64,000 nt of DNA, from the IMG/VR virus record IMGVR_UViG_3300017971_000272, positions 1 to 64,000 of that record. One strand, 5' to 3'. The notes under the pieces are model-generated. The model had not been told where the DNA came from, made no database searches, and was given only the letters and a program-made list of their open reading frames with translations. Origin of the DNA: a virus. Positions 9,141 to 18,139 of the stretch are shown piece after piece (the first letter of the stretch is position 1; each line of letters begins with the position of its first letter). A program made the translations under genes and the position numbers.

Positions 9141-12100
9141 TTATATTGATGATGCTTGTGCTCTTTCCAATGCCTTAATCATGCTCAAAGCTTCTTGTTG
9201 CTGGAACATGCCTCTATAAGTTCCTTGACTACCTACCCTTAGATCTACAGCTATTTGCTTTAATGTATTGGTCACATTTCCACCTGATGCAAATCCTTTT
9301 GGAACTATACCACCTGTTGAGAATTTTTGTGGAGTATATCTTGAAAATAAATTCTTAACATCTGATCCACTTTTTACTTTATTCATAGATTCCATAAATC
9401 CAGGTAATGAAGTATCCATTACCCTTGTAGATACTGCATTAGTAACACGTTCACCAAATGTCAATAAAGCAGGGACTACATCCGATAAACCAAAACCGGG
9501 AACTTTAAAACCTTCACTTACTGTTGGACCTACAGGACCTCCCTCAGCTCTTCTTATAGATGTGGCAGTTCCTACCCCTCTTTGTGATGTTCCTCCTCTG
9601 GCAGTAGAAGCAGTTTTTGATGCATAACTTTCAATGGAATCTATATCTTCTTTAGTTCTTTTTACTATATCATCACTTGTATCAGCGAATTTTTGTTTGA
9701 ATATTTCATCTAAAGCAGTTAATTTATCTTGCTGTTGTTTAATGCCCTCATCCAAGGCTCCCATCATTCTTTGGTTATACATATTCATATCACTTGTGGC
9801 TAATTCAGCATATCTATTCATCAATGAGGCCATATAATTAGCGTATTTATTTGTTAACTGTTCAAGTGCCTTTTCTGCTACTGCTGTTTTAATATCTATT
9901 TCCATATCTTGATTAACAGTATCAGCAAGTAAATTAACCTTATCTACTAATAAAAGGATTTGTTGTTTGGATTCCTCCATAGCTTGCTGGTTTATTTCTT
10001 GTTGTTTCTTTAATCCTTCCATATACAGATCAAGGGCTTTTTCAGCATTGCTTCCAGCTTGTTTCATTTGATTAAGAGCTTGATCATTAGTTTCTTTTAT
10101 GATCTTATTCTGTTCAGTTTCATATGTTCTTAAAGCATCACCAGCTTTTTGACCATATTCATTTACTAAATCAATGGCTGTTTCAGTGGTTTCTTCCAAT
10201 GCTTGAACAGTATTGCCTTCAGCATCTTGGACATCTCTTGCAAGAGTCTCAGCAAGTTCTTGCGCTTTTAAATATAATTGGGAAGCAAGTTCGTATTCAC
10301 CTTTTAACTCTGCCTCTCTTGCTTTAGCTGCTATCTCTTCAGCCTGCCTTCTATCATCTCTCCACTTTTCAAGATCACTCATTAAACCTTGTTGTAATGA
10401 TCTTATCTTTTCATCAGTGGTTTCAGTTATGCCAAGTATTTGTTCAGACATATCAACATATGTCTGAACTAATTCAGATGCAAGACCTTGTGCCTTAATA
10501 AAATAATCCTTAGCCATCATGTATTGGCCTTCTTGCATCATTCTATTTGCTTCAGCATAAGCACTATCATATTGCATTCTTTTGTTTACTAAATCTTCTT
10601 GTCCACTAAGAATAGTAGCATTGGCTTCAGCTATGATATCTACTGTGTTTTGTGCTATAGATATCCTTTCCTCTTCAATTTCCTCCATTTCCTTAGCAAG
10701 ACGTTTCTGTTCTCCAAGTAACTTATCTATATTTTTAGATGCCTCATCATAATATTTTTCAATATCTTCCAGCATTGCTTCCAAGGTATCGGAATGTGCT
10801 CTACCTATTTTTTTACCATTAAAATACATGGTTTGTATAAGGGTGTCTACTTCACCTACCATATCAGCTACATTGCTACCAAGATCCTCAGAGACATTTT
10901 GGAATTCCTCACCTATATTAGTGGAGAAATTGCCTATCTTTTCAACTATACCAAGTAATTTATCACCAAAATCTTTAAATTCTTTTGTAGTGTCTTCAAT
11001 CCCTTTTTTAAAATCCATGACAGCCTTGCCAGCACCTTGAACACCTTTGCGGACAATTATCATGGTTCCACCTTTTTCTTTATCTGCTTCAGCACTTTTT
11101 TCAGTTGCTTTAGTGGCTTCAGATGTGGCCTTTGCTCCATCTTTCTTAGCTGCTGTTAATGCCTTTTCAGCAGCTATCTTTTTTTGAATAGCTGCTTTAT
11201 ATTCATCACTATCCCTACCGTACCTTATCTTAGCATCATTGGCTTCTTTTTGGGCTATCCTTACCTTATCATTTAAATAAGATTGTTCAGCAGCAGTCTT
11301 TCTCTTAACGGCTTCTAAATGGGATATTGTTCCTTGATTTTCCAGTTGTTCTATATAACCGATACTCTGTTCATGCATAGCATCTTTTTGCTGCAAATGC
11401 TGTTGTTCTTGTTCCTGCAATTGAGCTGCTGTTTCTTCTGCTTGAGCTATTCTTGCTTCATCCAATGAAGCTTGAGCCTCAAAAAGTTCTTCTTGGGCTT
11501 TTTTATATTGTTTAGTATCTTCTCCATACATTCCGGATATAGCTTGAAAATATTCCTTGGCTATATCCAATAGCTTTTTAGCTTTTTGCTCATTTACCCT
11601 AACTGCTTCTGATGCAGCTTTCTTTTCACTTTTAAGATTCTTGGCTTGTGCTAATTGTATAGATCTTACTTCTTTATCAAGCTGGTTTTCTATTTTTTTC
11701 TTTCTTACATCATAAGATTTAACAATAGCTTCTGTTTGTGCTTTAATAGAATTTTGAACAACTTTCTTCTGGAAGTCTGCAAGTTCAAGAGTTATTAATT
11801 TCTCTTTTTCTGCATTCTCCATTGAGCTATCTAAAATATTTTGTAAATTGGTCTGATGAGTTTGCAAGATAGCATTAAATCCTATTTTTGCATCTTCAGA
11901 CATCTTAAGGAAAGTTTGTTTATATTGAGATTTTAATTGTTCGGTTAATTGAGTGCTTGTATTGGATATATTTACCTTACCTTGAGTCCAATTGCTTTCA
12001 ATAAGCTGTATACCCTTAGCATGTGCTTGTGTGACATTTTCAACTTGTGCTGTCATTTCATCAGCATCTAATGTCTTTTTTAAAGCCTCTGCTGCCTTAT

Positions 12101-13880
12101 CTGCTGCTTCCTGTAATTTTTCCGCTGATTCAACAGCAGCAGCATCACTTTCTTTAGTAGCTTTTGTTTTGCTTTTCATGGAAACAATTGTTCGGTTTAA
12201 TATATCTTGCTCCCTATTTAAAGCACTTAATCTTTTTTCAAGTTTAGAAGTATCTAATCCTAAAAACTGTCTTGCAGCTATGCTTAATTCATAATACCCT
12301 TTACTAACCATCAACACCATGTCATGAATAGCTGCAAATGTTAGCTGGACTCTTTCCCCTACCGATTGAGTTCCATTTTCAAATAACTTTAATTCATTTA
12401 TAATTAAACCAAGAGATATCCCCGCTATAGCAGCTCCAATAACTCCAAGAGCTATGTTAAATTTGGAGACAGCAGCAGTGCTAAGGGTTAATTGACTGGT
12501 AAATCCTTTTAATAATCCTATTGCTGCTGTCATGGACCCACCAAACATATTCATAGCCACACCAGCAGCTCCAAGAGCCAATGTGAAAGCTCCTATACCT
12601 AAAACAATGGCATCAAGTATAGGAGCTATAGGACCAAGTGATTTATGAAAATCTGTTAATAGATTTATCACTTTAGCAACTGAATTTAACATATCTGCCA
12701 TTGCTGGTTCAAGACCACTGACAATTGTCTGTACAAATCCATCAACAGCACTCATTAATCTTCTAAATGCACCTCCAAGAGTTTCCTCCATTCTATCAGA
12801 TATACCTTTTGTAGTGATATCTGTTTCATGCATTTTTTCAATCATTTTTTCAAGCGCTTCACTTCCTTGACTAATAAGAGCAAGCATTCCAGGTCCAGCT
12901 CTAAGACCAAATACCTCCATAGCTTCAGCAGTTGTGATTCCTGATTTTTCTAACTGCTTTATGATATCAACATAGCTTTTCATTTTACCATCTGAATTAG
13001 TTATCTCGATGGTTGTTTGGCCTATTCTTTTACCTAACTGATCAAGCACTTCTTGGGCTTTTTTGGTAGGACTTAGCAGCCTTGTCATGGAACCTCTTAA
13101 AGCTGTACCTCCCATTTCCCCTTTATAACCAGCATTGGCAAGCTGTCCAAGAACAGCAGTAACTTCTTCAAAATCAAACCCAGCACTTTTAGCAACTGGT
13201 CCCGCATAAGCAAAAGCTGTTCCAAGCTCTTCCAGATTGGTATTAGCAGATGTAAAACCTCTTACAAGCACATCATTAACCCTGGACATATCCTCTACTT
13301 GTAAACCATAGCCCGACATAATATTAGTAGTGATATCTGCTGCACGTCCAAGATCCATAGCTCCAGCAGAAGCAAGTTGTAAAACACCGGGCAGGGCTTG
13401 AATGGAATCTTTTACCTCAAATCCTGCCATTGACATAAATTGCAAACCTTCAGCAGCTTGGGAAGCTGTATATCTTGTTTCCCTGCCCATCTTTTGAGCA
13501 ATTTCTGTCATATCCGCCATTTGCTGTTGAGTGGCATTAGAAACAGATCCAGCTTTAGCCATAGTATCACTAAATTGCGCTATGCTTTTAACTCCCATAG
13601 CAAAAGGTGCTACCATAGCTCCACCAATAGCTGTTAATGCTATTCCTGCTTCACCTACCGATTTAGTTAGTTTTTTAAATCCCTGATCAATGTTTTTAAG
13701 CTTATTCCCTTTCTTGGAAACATTATCAAGTTCTTTACCTAACTTATCAGTACTTTTAGCTGCCTGATCAGCAGACTTATCAACAGTCTTCAGGGATGTT
13801 GCTATTTTTTTAATCCCTGCACTGGTTTTATCTACTAACTCAAATAATATTCGTACACTTTTTTCAACTGTATCAGCCAT
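9141..13880 (-). CDS. Tail tape measure protein
   Basis: 1579 aa, the longest gene. Residues about 90-330 match the phage tape-measure core: TRYTASQAAEGLQFMSMAG, then LPGVLQLASAGAMDLGRAAD and GEMGGTALRGSMTRL. Hydrophobic segments follow at about 415-510, then about 900 residues of Ala/Glu/Lys/Gln coiled coil, and a Gly-rich end. It sets tail length and passes into the host envelope during DNA injection. The frameshifted chaperone gene lies immediately upstream, as usual. Using about 1.5 angstrom per residue, the tail would be roughly 0.2 micrometre long. Confidence 0.93.
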   Translation of the reverse strand: MADTVEKSVRILFELVDKTSAGIKKIATSLKTVDKSADQAAKSTDKLGKELDNVSKKGNKLKNIDQGFKKLTKSVGEAGIALTAIGGAMVAPFAMGVKSIAQFSDTMAKAGSVSNATQQQMADMTEIAQKMGRETRYTASQAAEGLQFMSMAGFEVKDSIQALPGVLQLASAGAMDLGRAADITTNIMSGYGLQVEDMSRVNDVLVRGFTSANTNLEELGTAFAYAGPVAKSAGFDFEEVTAVLGQLANAGYKGEMGGTALRGSMTRLLSPTKKAQEVLDQLGKRIGQTTIEITNSDGKMKSYVDIIKQLEKSGITTAEAMEVFGLRAGPGMLALISQGSEALEKMIEKMHETDITTKGISDRMEETLGGAFRRLMSAVDGFVQTIVSGLEPAMADMLNSVAKVINLLTDFHKSLGPIAPILDAIVLGIGAFTLALGAAGVAMNMFGGSMTAAIGLLKGFTSQLTLSTAAVSKFNIALGVIGAAIAGISLGLIINELKLFENGTQSVGERVQLTFAAIHDMVLMVSKGYYELSIAARQFLGLDTSKLEKRLSALNREQDILNRTIVSMKSKTKATKESDAAAVESAEKLQEAADKAAEALKKTLDADEMTAQVENVTQAHAKGIQLIESNWTQGKVNISNTSTQLTEQLKSQYKQTFLKMSEDAKIGFNAILQTHQTNLQNILDSSMENAEKEKLITLELADFQKKVVQNSIKAQTEAIVKSYDVRKKKIENQLDKEVRSIQLAQAKNLKSEKKAASEAVRVNEQKAKKLLDIAKEYFQAISGMYGEDTKQYKKAQEELFEAQASLDEARIAQAEETAAQLQEQEQQHLQQKDAMHEQSIGYIEQLENQGTISHLEAVKRKTAAEQSYLNDKVRIAQKEANDAKIRYGRDSDEYKAAIQKKIAAEKALTAAKKDGAKATSEATKATEKSAEADKEKGGTMIIVRKGVQGAGKAVMDFKKGIEDTTKEFKDFGDKLLGIVEKIGNFSTNIGEEFQNVSEDLGSNVADMVGEVDTLIQTMYFNGKKIGRAHSDTLEAMLEDIEKYYDEASKNIDKLLGEQKRLAKEMEEIEEERISIAQNTVDIIAEANATILSGQEDLVNKRMQYDSAYAEANRMMQEGQYMMAKDYFIKAQGLASELVQTYVDMSEQILGITETTDEKIRSLQQGLMSDLEKWRDDRRQAEEIAAKAREAELKGEYELASQLYLKAQELAETLARDVQDAEGNTVQALEETTETAIDLVNEYGQKAGDALRTYETEQNKIIKETNDQALNQMKQAGSNAEKALDLYMEGLKKQQEINQQAMEESKQQILLLVDKVNLLADTVNQDMEIDIKTAVAEKALEQLTNKYANYMASLMNRYAELATSDMNMYNQRMMGALDEGIKQQQDKLTALDEIFKQKFADTSDDIVKRTKEDIDSIESYASKTASTARGGTSQRGVGTATSIRRAEGGPVGPTVSEGFKVPGFGLSDVVPALLTFGERVTNAVSTRVMDTSLPGFMESMNKVKSGSDVKNLFSRYTPQKFSTGGIVPKGFASGGNVTNTLKQIAVDLRVGSQGTYRGMFQQQEALSMIKALERAQASSI

Positions 13881-14679
13881 TATTTAAGTCCTTTCATTGT
13901 TCTTGCTAATCTTTCCCAATCCCGGTTTGCTTCCTCTGGTGTTACTATTACTTTTTTCTTTTTACTTGGAGATGTCATGCTATTAATTTGTTTGTTTAGA
14001 TCTTCATATTTTAAATGATTAGCCATCCAAGCAAGTTTAGTTTCTTGTAGTTTTTCTTCATTTTTATCTGATTGCTCGTCATTAATGGCTTTCAAAAATA
14101 CTCCAATCTCTCCTAATGTATATTTTTTTATATCAATCCATCTATGACCATTCTGCACTAAGGTTTGGAAGGCTCTTCCAATTTCGTTTCCTCTTCTTTC
14201 TCTGTACTTGGCCCTTGGATCAGATTCACTATTTGATCCTTCAGGCTTACGAAGTTTTTTTCCAAACCCTTTTGACTTTGTATGTTCACTTCTAAACATT
14301 TACTAAATAATTCTGAAGCTATTTTAGGAGGCATTTTTCTTATACTGTCTTCAGTAATTCCCGACATATCACTAATTACTGAAATAGCATGATCAGAAAT
14401 GAAATTCCCTATTCTTGGAAGGATTAAAATGATTTGATTTATGATTTGGCTTTGACTTTGGCCTGATGTGGTGTTCATATCATTTTGAAGTTCTTGAAAA
14501 AGAACTTCTCTCCACTCCTCCATTAATGTTCCAAATCTTTTTATAACAGATGCAAAATCTTCTAACCCAAGAGGTTTAATATTGATGGTTGTTTTTCCTA
14601 TTGTATAATCTTCACCTGGAAGCAGTAAATCCCAATCTTCATTAGACAAGTCAATTTTAGTGGTTTTTTCTTCGTTCAT
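13880..14679 (-). CDS. Tail assembly chaperone, -1 frameshift product
   Basis: The short chaperone frame (14158-14679) and the overlapping frame ending at 13880 are joined by a -1 slip at A AAA AAC (14254-14260), read in the zero frame as GAA AAA AAC. After the slip the reading continues KLRKPEGSNSESD and ends DWERLARTMKGLK, giving about 266 aa (142 + 124). This matches lambda gpG/gpGT: the long form bridges the tape measure and the tail tube protein and leaves the finished tail. Slip site, overlap and position upstream of the tape measure all agree. Confidence 0.88.
14158..14679 (-). CDS. Tail assembly chaperone, short form
   Basis: 173 aa, gpG-type product made when no slip occurs. N-terminus has DWDLLLPGEDYTIGKTTINI and PLGLEDFASVIKRFG, typical of this class. 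Start at ATG after CAGGGAGAAAAA. The upstream leader carries a terminator with an alternative hairpin that may limit expression. Confidence 0.85.
   Translation of the reverse strand: MNEEKTTKIDLSNEDWDLLLPGEDYTIGKTTINIKPLGLEDFASVIKRFGTLMEEWREVLFQELQNDMNTTSGQSQSQIINQIILILPRIGNFISDHAISVISDMSGITEDSIRKMPPKIASELFSKCLEVNIQSQKGLEKNFVSLKDQIVNLIQGPSTEKEEETKLEEPSKP
14254..14260 (-). promoter_or_regulatory. Programmed -1 frameshift site A AAA AAC
   Basis: Canonical slippery heptamer in the right phase of the chaperone gene, within seven consecutive A residues followed by C. The downstream frame is the expected T-type extension. Confidence 0.88.
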
Positions 14680-14700
14680 TTTTTCTCCCTGATTAAAGCT

Positions 14701-14779
14701 TCCCTGTTTAAAAAAAGGGCAGGAAGACGGAAACAGGGAGTGTAAACGTCTTATCGGCCATATGAACCTATCCTGCCCT
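14701..14779 (-). terminator. Terminator with competing hairpin (attenuator-like)
   Basis: Read on the minus strand, AGGGCAGGA (14779-14771) pairs with TCCTGCCCT (14724-14716), followed by seven T: a 9-bp rho-independent-type terminator after the major tail gene. TCCCTGTTT in its loop (14739-14731) pairs perfectly with AAACAGGGA after the T tract (14709-14701), so a second hairpin would enclose the terminator's 3' arm. The two are mutually exclusive or form a pseudoknot. Confidence 0.7.
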
Positions 14780-14798
14780 AAACTGTTAATTATTCTTA

Positions 14799-15848
14799 TT
14801 AAAGAATAATGACTTTACCATAAGGTTCAGTAGGATGATTAGTTTCATCCTTTAGAATCTCATAAGTGAATTCCATCATTTGCCAATCATCACCAATCCA
14901 AGATAAATCTCCACTTGGAGCTAAATCAGCTCTCCAAATAACAAGCTCTTTATTAGCTCCAACAGGATTATCAGATACGAATCTAAGTTTTCCTTCAATC
15001 TGTGTTTCTTCAAACATATTTAATGTTTGATAAGTAACAGCAGCTCTATGATACCTAATAGTAATATTAGCATCTGCTGTATCAATAGCTCCTCCCTCAA
15101 CTATATAAATCCTTCCAGTTGAACTATCTATTTTGTAATCATCATTTAATGTATAGATAGTTGTTGGAGTATCTGTATCATATACCAAAATATTGGTAGT
15201 ATCAAAAGCAGCTACAGTACCTGTCAATGCTGAAAAATCACAATCAGCACTCCAGATGCCATCAGTAATAACATCCCCATCAACTAATGCTTCATCATTA
15301 GCATCAGTATTAACAACATAAAGAATACCTGTTGTTGATGTTATTTGTGTAACAGCTATTACTTGATTATCTTTAGTACCAGAAGCCCCCACATAAATGC
15401 TATCTCCTGGAGATGGGACACCTCCTGCTAAATTATCATAAGGAACCCTGAGACAGCCAATTGATCTTGATCCTATTTCATGATACCTGTTACCTGCTAC
15501 TCCAGCATTAGCAAGTGCCTTTACTAAACTTTGCAGATTATTTCCTACTGCTGTTTGTGTCACTGAAGTTGGATCAGTCATGAATGTTAAAGCCAAATTA
15601 TCTCCATTAGGCTCATCTAATGTGATTGCGCCTGCTGGTGTAATTTGTAACACTACAGTTTTATCCTTTGACTTCAAACCTGATCTACTATTAAAATGAT
15701 CAAGTTTTTCTGTAGCAATGTTTACCGTAAAATTCGGACAGTTCCCAAGATCACGTTCACCTTCATAAGAGCCATCTGGCATTTTCTTATCGAAGAAAAG
15801 CTTACCGCGTCCAAGGGAATAATTATTAGGATTTGGAGCATTTGACAT
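14799..15848 (-). CDS. Major tail (tube) protein
   Basis: 349 aa, beta-rich, with the usual N-terminal start (NPNNYSLGRGKLFFDKK) and the GERDLGNCPNFTVNI and EEGKLRF-like strands of siphovirus tube subunits. An inserted Thr/Asp-rich part (about residues 130-260) may be a surface Ig-like domain. It lies between the tail terminator-like gene and the chaperone, and a terminator follows it, as expected for a gene expressed at high level. Forms the hexameric rings of the tail tube around the tape measure. Confidence 0.85.
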   Translation of the reverse strand: MSNAPNPNNYSLGRGKLFFDKKMPDGSYEGERDLGNCPNFTVNIATEKLDHFNSRSGLKSKDKTVVLQITPAGAITLDEPNGDNLALTFMTDPTSVTQTAVGNNLQSLVKALANAGVAGNRYHEIGSRSIGCLRVPYDNLAGGVPSPGDSIYVGASGTKDNQVIAVTQITSTTGILYVVNTDANDEALVDGDVITDGIWSADCDFSALTGTVAAFDTTNILVYDTDTPTTIYTLNDDYKIDSSTGRIYIVEGGAIDTADANITIRYHRAAVTYQTLNMFEETQIEGKLRFVSDNPVGANKELVIWRADLAPSGDLSWIGDDWQMMEFTYEILKDETNHPTEPYGKVIIL

Positions 15849-15860
15849 TATTTTCCTCCT

Positions 15861-16283
15861 TTACTTAAGTGTATCATCTTCATACGTCATTTTAAAAATT
15901 ACCTGCATACCCAGGACCCCTGGGATTCCTTGGTTGAACGGACCTATGGTTTGGCTCTCCTTAAACATTACACCTTGTAATAAAGTAGGGCCTCCATCAA
16001 AAGCATGTAGTATAACCTCCTTGCGTAATTCCTTAACCTTTACACTGGACATCTCCCAAACCTCCACAATAATATCTAATGATCGGATTAAAGGATATCC
16101 AGTATAAGTCCTGCTTACTTCTTTTATTATGTTATCTTCGCCTTCTTGTATAAGAAGACAGGGCATGTGCTTTTCAGTAACTTGAAAATCTATATTTCTT
16201 TTAAATAACTTTAATCCCATTAAAGTAAAAATAGGTTTTAACCTATTTTCCAATGCTTCTATTCCAAGTTCTCTGTTTTCCAT
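15861..16283 (-). CDS. Tail terminator/completion-like protein
   Basis: 140 aa, directly upstream of the tube gene, where phages place the gpU-like tail terminator. The alpha/beta composition and size fit (RLKPIFTLMGLKLFKRNID, then a beta-rich half). Assignment rests mainly on order and size. Confidence 0.65.
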   Translation of the reverse strand: MENRELGIEALENRLKPIFTLMGLKLFKRNIDFQVTEKHMPCLLIQEGEDNIIKEVSRTYTGYPLIRSLDIIVEVWEMSSVKVKELRKEVILHAFDGGPTLLQGVMFKESQTIGPFNQGIPGVLGMQVIFKMTYEDDTLK

Positions 16284-16717
16284 TATTTTATAACCTTATC
16301 AACTATATCTGCTAATGTTGTCATAAATTTATCTATACTTTTATCATCCACAACCTTATTAACCACACCTCCTACTGCTTGGGATGAATATATTTTACCT
16401 TCAGAAAGAACAGTTTTAGGTCCAGGAGATTTCCAAGGTCTTTTTCCTGGAGTAGATCCCACTTCAATAGGAACAGCATAAGGAAGGGAATTGTTTATTT
16501 CCCCTTGATATGAATCTGATGTTTGTTTAAAATCCAATTGCCATGCAGCTCTTAAGGCTCCCTTATCTACCGGAGTATTTCTTTGTATATCAGTATGAGC
16601 ATCTATTACAAATTTAGTCACAACAGATTTTGACATGCTTCTTAACTTTGGAATAATAGATCTTTCTAACTCTCTTCTAAATTTTTTAACTTCTTTGGTA
16701 TCTATTATTTTGCTCAT
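16283..16717 (-). CDS. HK97 gp10-like neck protein
   Basis: 144 aa. IQRNTPVDKGALRAAWQ followed by YAVPIEVGSTPGKRPW is the hallmark of the HK97 gp10 family of head-tail joining proteins. It overlaps neighbours on both sides by a few bases, consistent with coupled translation in the connector module. Confidence 0.85.
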   Translation of the reverse strand: MSKIIDTKEVKKFRRELERSIIPKLRSMSKSVVTKFVIDAHTDIQRNTPVDKGALRAAWQLDFKQTSDSYQGEINNSLPYAVPIEVGSTPGKRPWKSPGPKTVLSEGKIYSSQAVGGVVNKVVDDKSIDKFMTTLADIVDKVIK

Positions 16718-17103
16718 CCGTTAAATACCTTTTTACAGATTAATATCCACATAGCATCAGCAGGTAATAATTGAGGATGCACTACGTACCATACCTCTCC
16801 ATTGTTTCTTGTTATCTTAGCCTTATTAGCTACTTCAAATGTAACTTGTTCAGCAGGTACATAAAACACTGTATCACCTGCCCTTATATTTTGTTCCTCT
16901 GATGTTATTCTTTCAGACATTCTTTGAGTTAGAGTACCTTTGATACATTGTAAATCATATGTTTGTACAGTCTCTGTTATTTCAAATGTAACAGGGTCCT
17001 GATGTTGAGTAGGTTCAGTAGTATAAGTTACTCTTTCAGCCACATCTCCAAAAGCTGTGACAATTGTAGTAGCTGCTTTTTGAAAGGTTTCCATCAATCC
17101 CAT
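16714..17103 (-). CDS. Head-closure/head-tail adaptor-like protein
   Basis: 129 aa, beta-rich (GTLTQRMSERITSEEQNIRAG, TFEVANKAKITRNNGEVWYVV), the pattern of small stopper proteins such as SPP1 gp16. Gene order (adaptor, stopper, gp10-like, terminator) supports the call. No diagnostic residue is visible. Confidence 0.6.
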   Translation of the reverse strand: MGLMETFQKAATTIVTAFGDVAERVTYTTEPTQHQDPVTFEITETVQTYDLQCIKGTLTQRMSERITSEEQNIRAGDTVFYVPAEQVTFEVANKAKITRNNGEVWYVVHPQLLPADAMWILICKKVFNG

Positions 17104-17610
17104 TTATTTACCTCCTCTTACTACTGAATTATCATAAGCAGACAATGTTCCATAGTCACTTAACATCTGTGCCACATATTCCGGGATTACATTTGGACGA
17201 TCAAGCCTGTCTACTTCCATTTCAAGTACATCAGCTTTTATCCGTTTGATTCCTAAAGTATCGGGTTCAGCAGTTCTATCAGATTTTAAAAGCCACTTAG
17301 CAAATTCAGATGTGGCATTAACCAGAAACTGAGGAATGCTACTATCATCTATTTTTACATTATCCTGATTATACCATTGTGTTCTTGGAACTTTTAGAGA
17401 TTGTGTATCTGAGGCTATTTTACCATCCCAATCCATTTGCTCATCTATAATCCTTGTGGCTGATATCAGTGCTCTTTTCTTGTTTGTGTCTGTAGCATTA
17501 TCCCAATCAGATATATACAAACAAGTATTCATATAGGCATTGGCTTGATCTAAAGTTGCATAGCTATTAGCATCAGATGCTCCTGGAGTGGCTATAATTT
17601 CTACAGACAT
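17104..17610 (-). CDS. Head-tail connector adaptor (DnaT-like domain name)
   Basis: 168 aa. The N-terminus has YATLDQANAYMNTC and KKRALISATRIIDEQ, followed by RTQWYNQDNVKIDDSSIPQ, a pattern common in phage connector proteins often labelled DnaT-like. It is mostly helical and probably sits under the portal as ring adaptor. Context is strong, the exact ring position is inferred. Confidence 0.75.
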   Translation of the reverse strand: MSVEIIATPGASDANSYATLDQANAYMNTCLYISDWDNATDTNKKRALISATRIIDEQMDWDGKIASDTQSLKVPRTQWYNQDNVKIDDSSIPQFLVNATSEFAKWLLKSDRTAEPDTLGIKRIKADVLEMEVDRLDRPNVIPEYVAQMLSDYGTLSAYDNSVVRGGK

Positions 17611-17612
17611 TT

Positions 17613-17960
17613 TTACCCTCTTATGATATCTTGGTTAATAGTAAATGTCTCATCACTTAAATCTATCTCATAATGTAATTCAGCACCCCATTCAAGCTGT
17701 AGAGCCATATAATAATCACCTGTATTCTGATCAGTATCTGTAGGATTTAAAACTATACTGACATATCCTAAACTGGGATCATTTATAGTTATTCCATTTC
17801 CTACTGATTTAGATATTATAGCAGAGGAGTCGGGGTCAGTTTTATTTTGCTTTACCATAAACAAAATAGATGTAGCTGAAGTCAGATTATCTAATAATTC
17901 CTTATTACCATCTCTAACAGCTATAGTCAATACAACTGAATTTCCTTTTTTTATTATCAT
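17613..17960 (-). CDS. BppU N-terminal-like Ig-fold virion protein
   Basis: 115 aa. KGNSVVLTIAVRDGNKELLDN and the beta-rich pattern resemble the N-terminal domain of baseplate upper protein BppU and related receptor-binding scaffolds. Here it stands alone before the connectors, so it is probably a small capsid or tail decoration protein. Confidence 0.6.
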   Translation of the reverse strand: MIIKKGNSVVLTIAVRDGNKELLDNLTSATSILFMVKQNKTDPDSSAIISKSVGNGITINDPSLGYVSIVLNPTDTDQNTGDYYMALQLEWGAELHYEIDLSDETFTINQDIIRG

Positions 17961-18139
17961 AATTCCTCTTCTTTTTCTATCACTCCATTTAATTGATATT
18001 GAATCTCTACCGTTCCATTTAGTTCGTTAATCTGTTGTATTTCCCCTTGCAATGGATACTCTATTATCACGGATTCAATAGGTCCGATACTTTTTACCTT
18101 GGACTGAATGCCTTTAGTCATTATCCCTATACTTGCCAT
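17957..18139 (-). CDS. Hypothetical protein, 60 aa
   Basis: Overlaps the next gene by four bases and the preceding stop by one base. Beta-rich, with alternating Ile/Gln strands. Probably a small structural partner of the adjoining LamG and BppU-like proteins. Confidence 0.55.
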   Translation of the reverse strand: MASIGIMTKGIQSKVKSIGPIESVIIEYPLQGEIQQINELNGTVEIQYQLNGVIEKEEEL

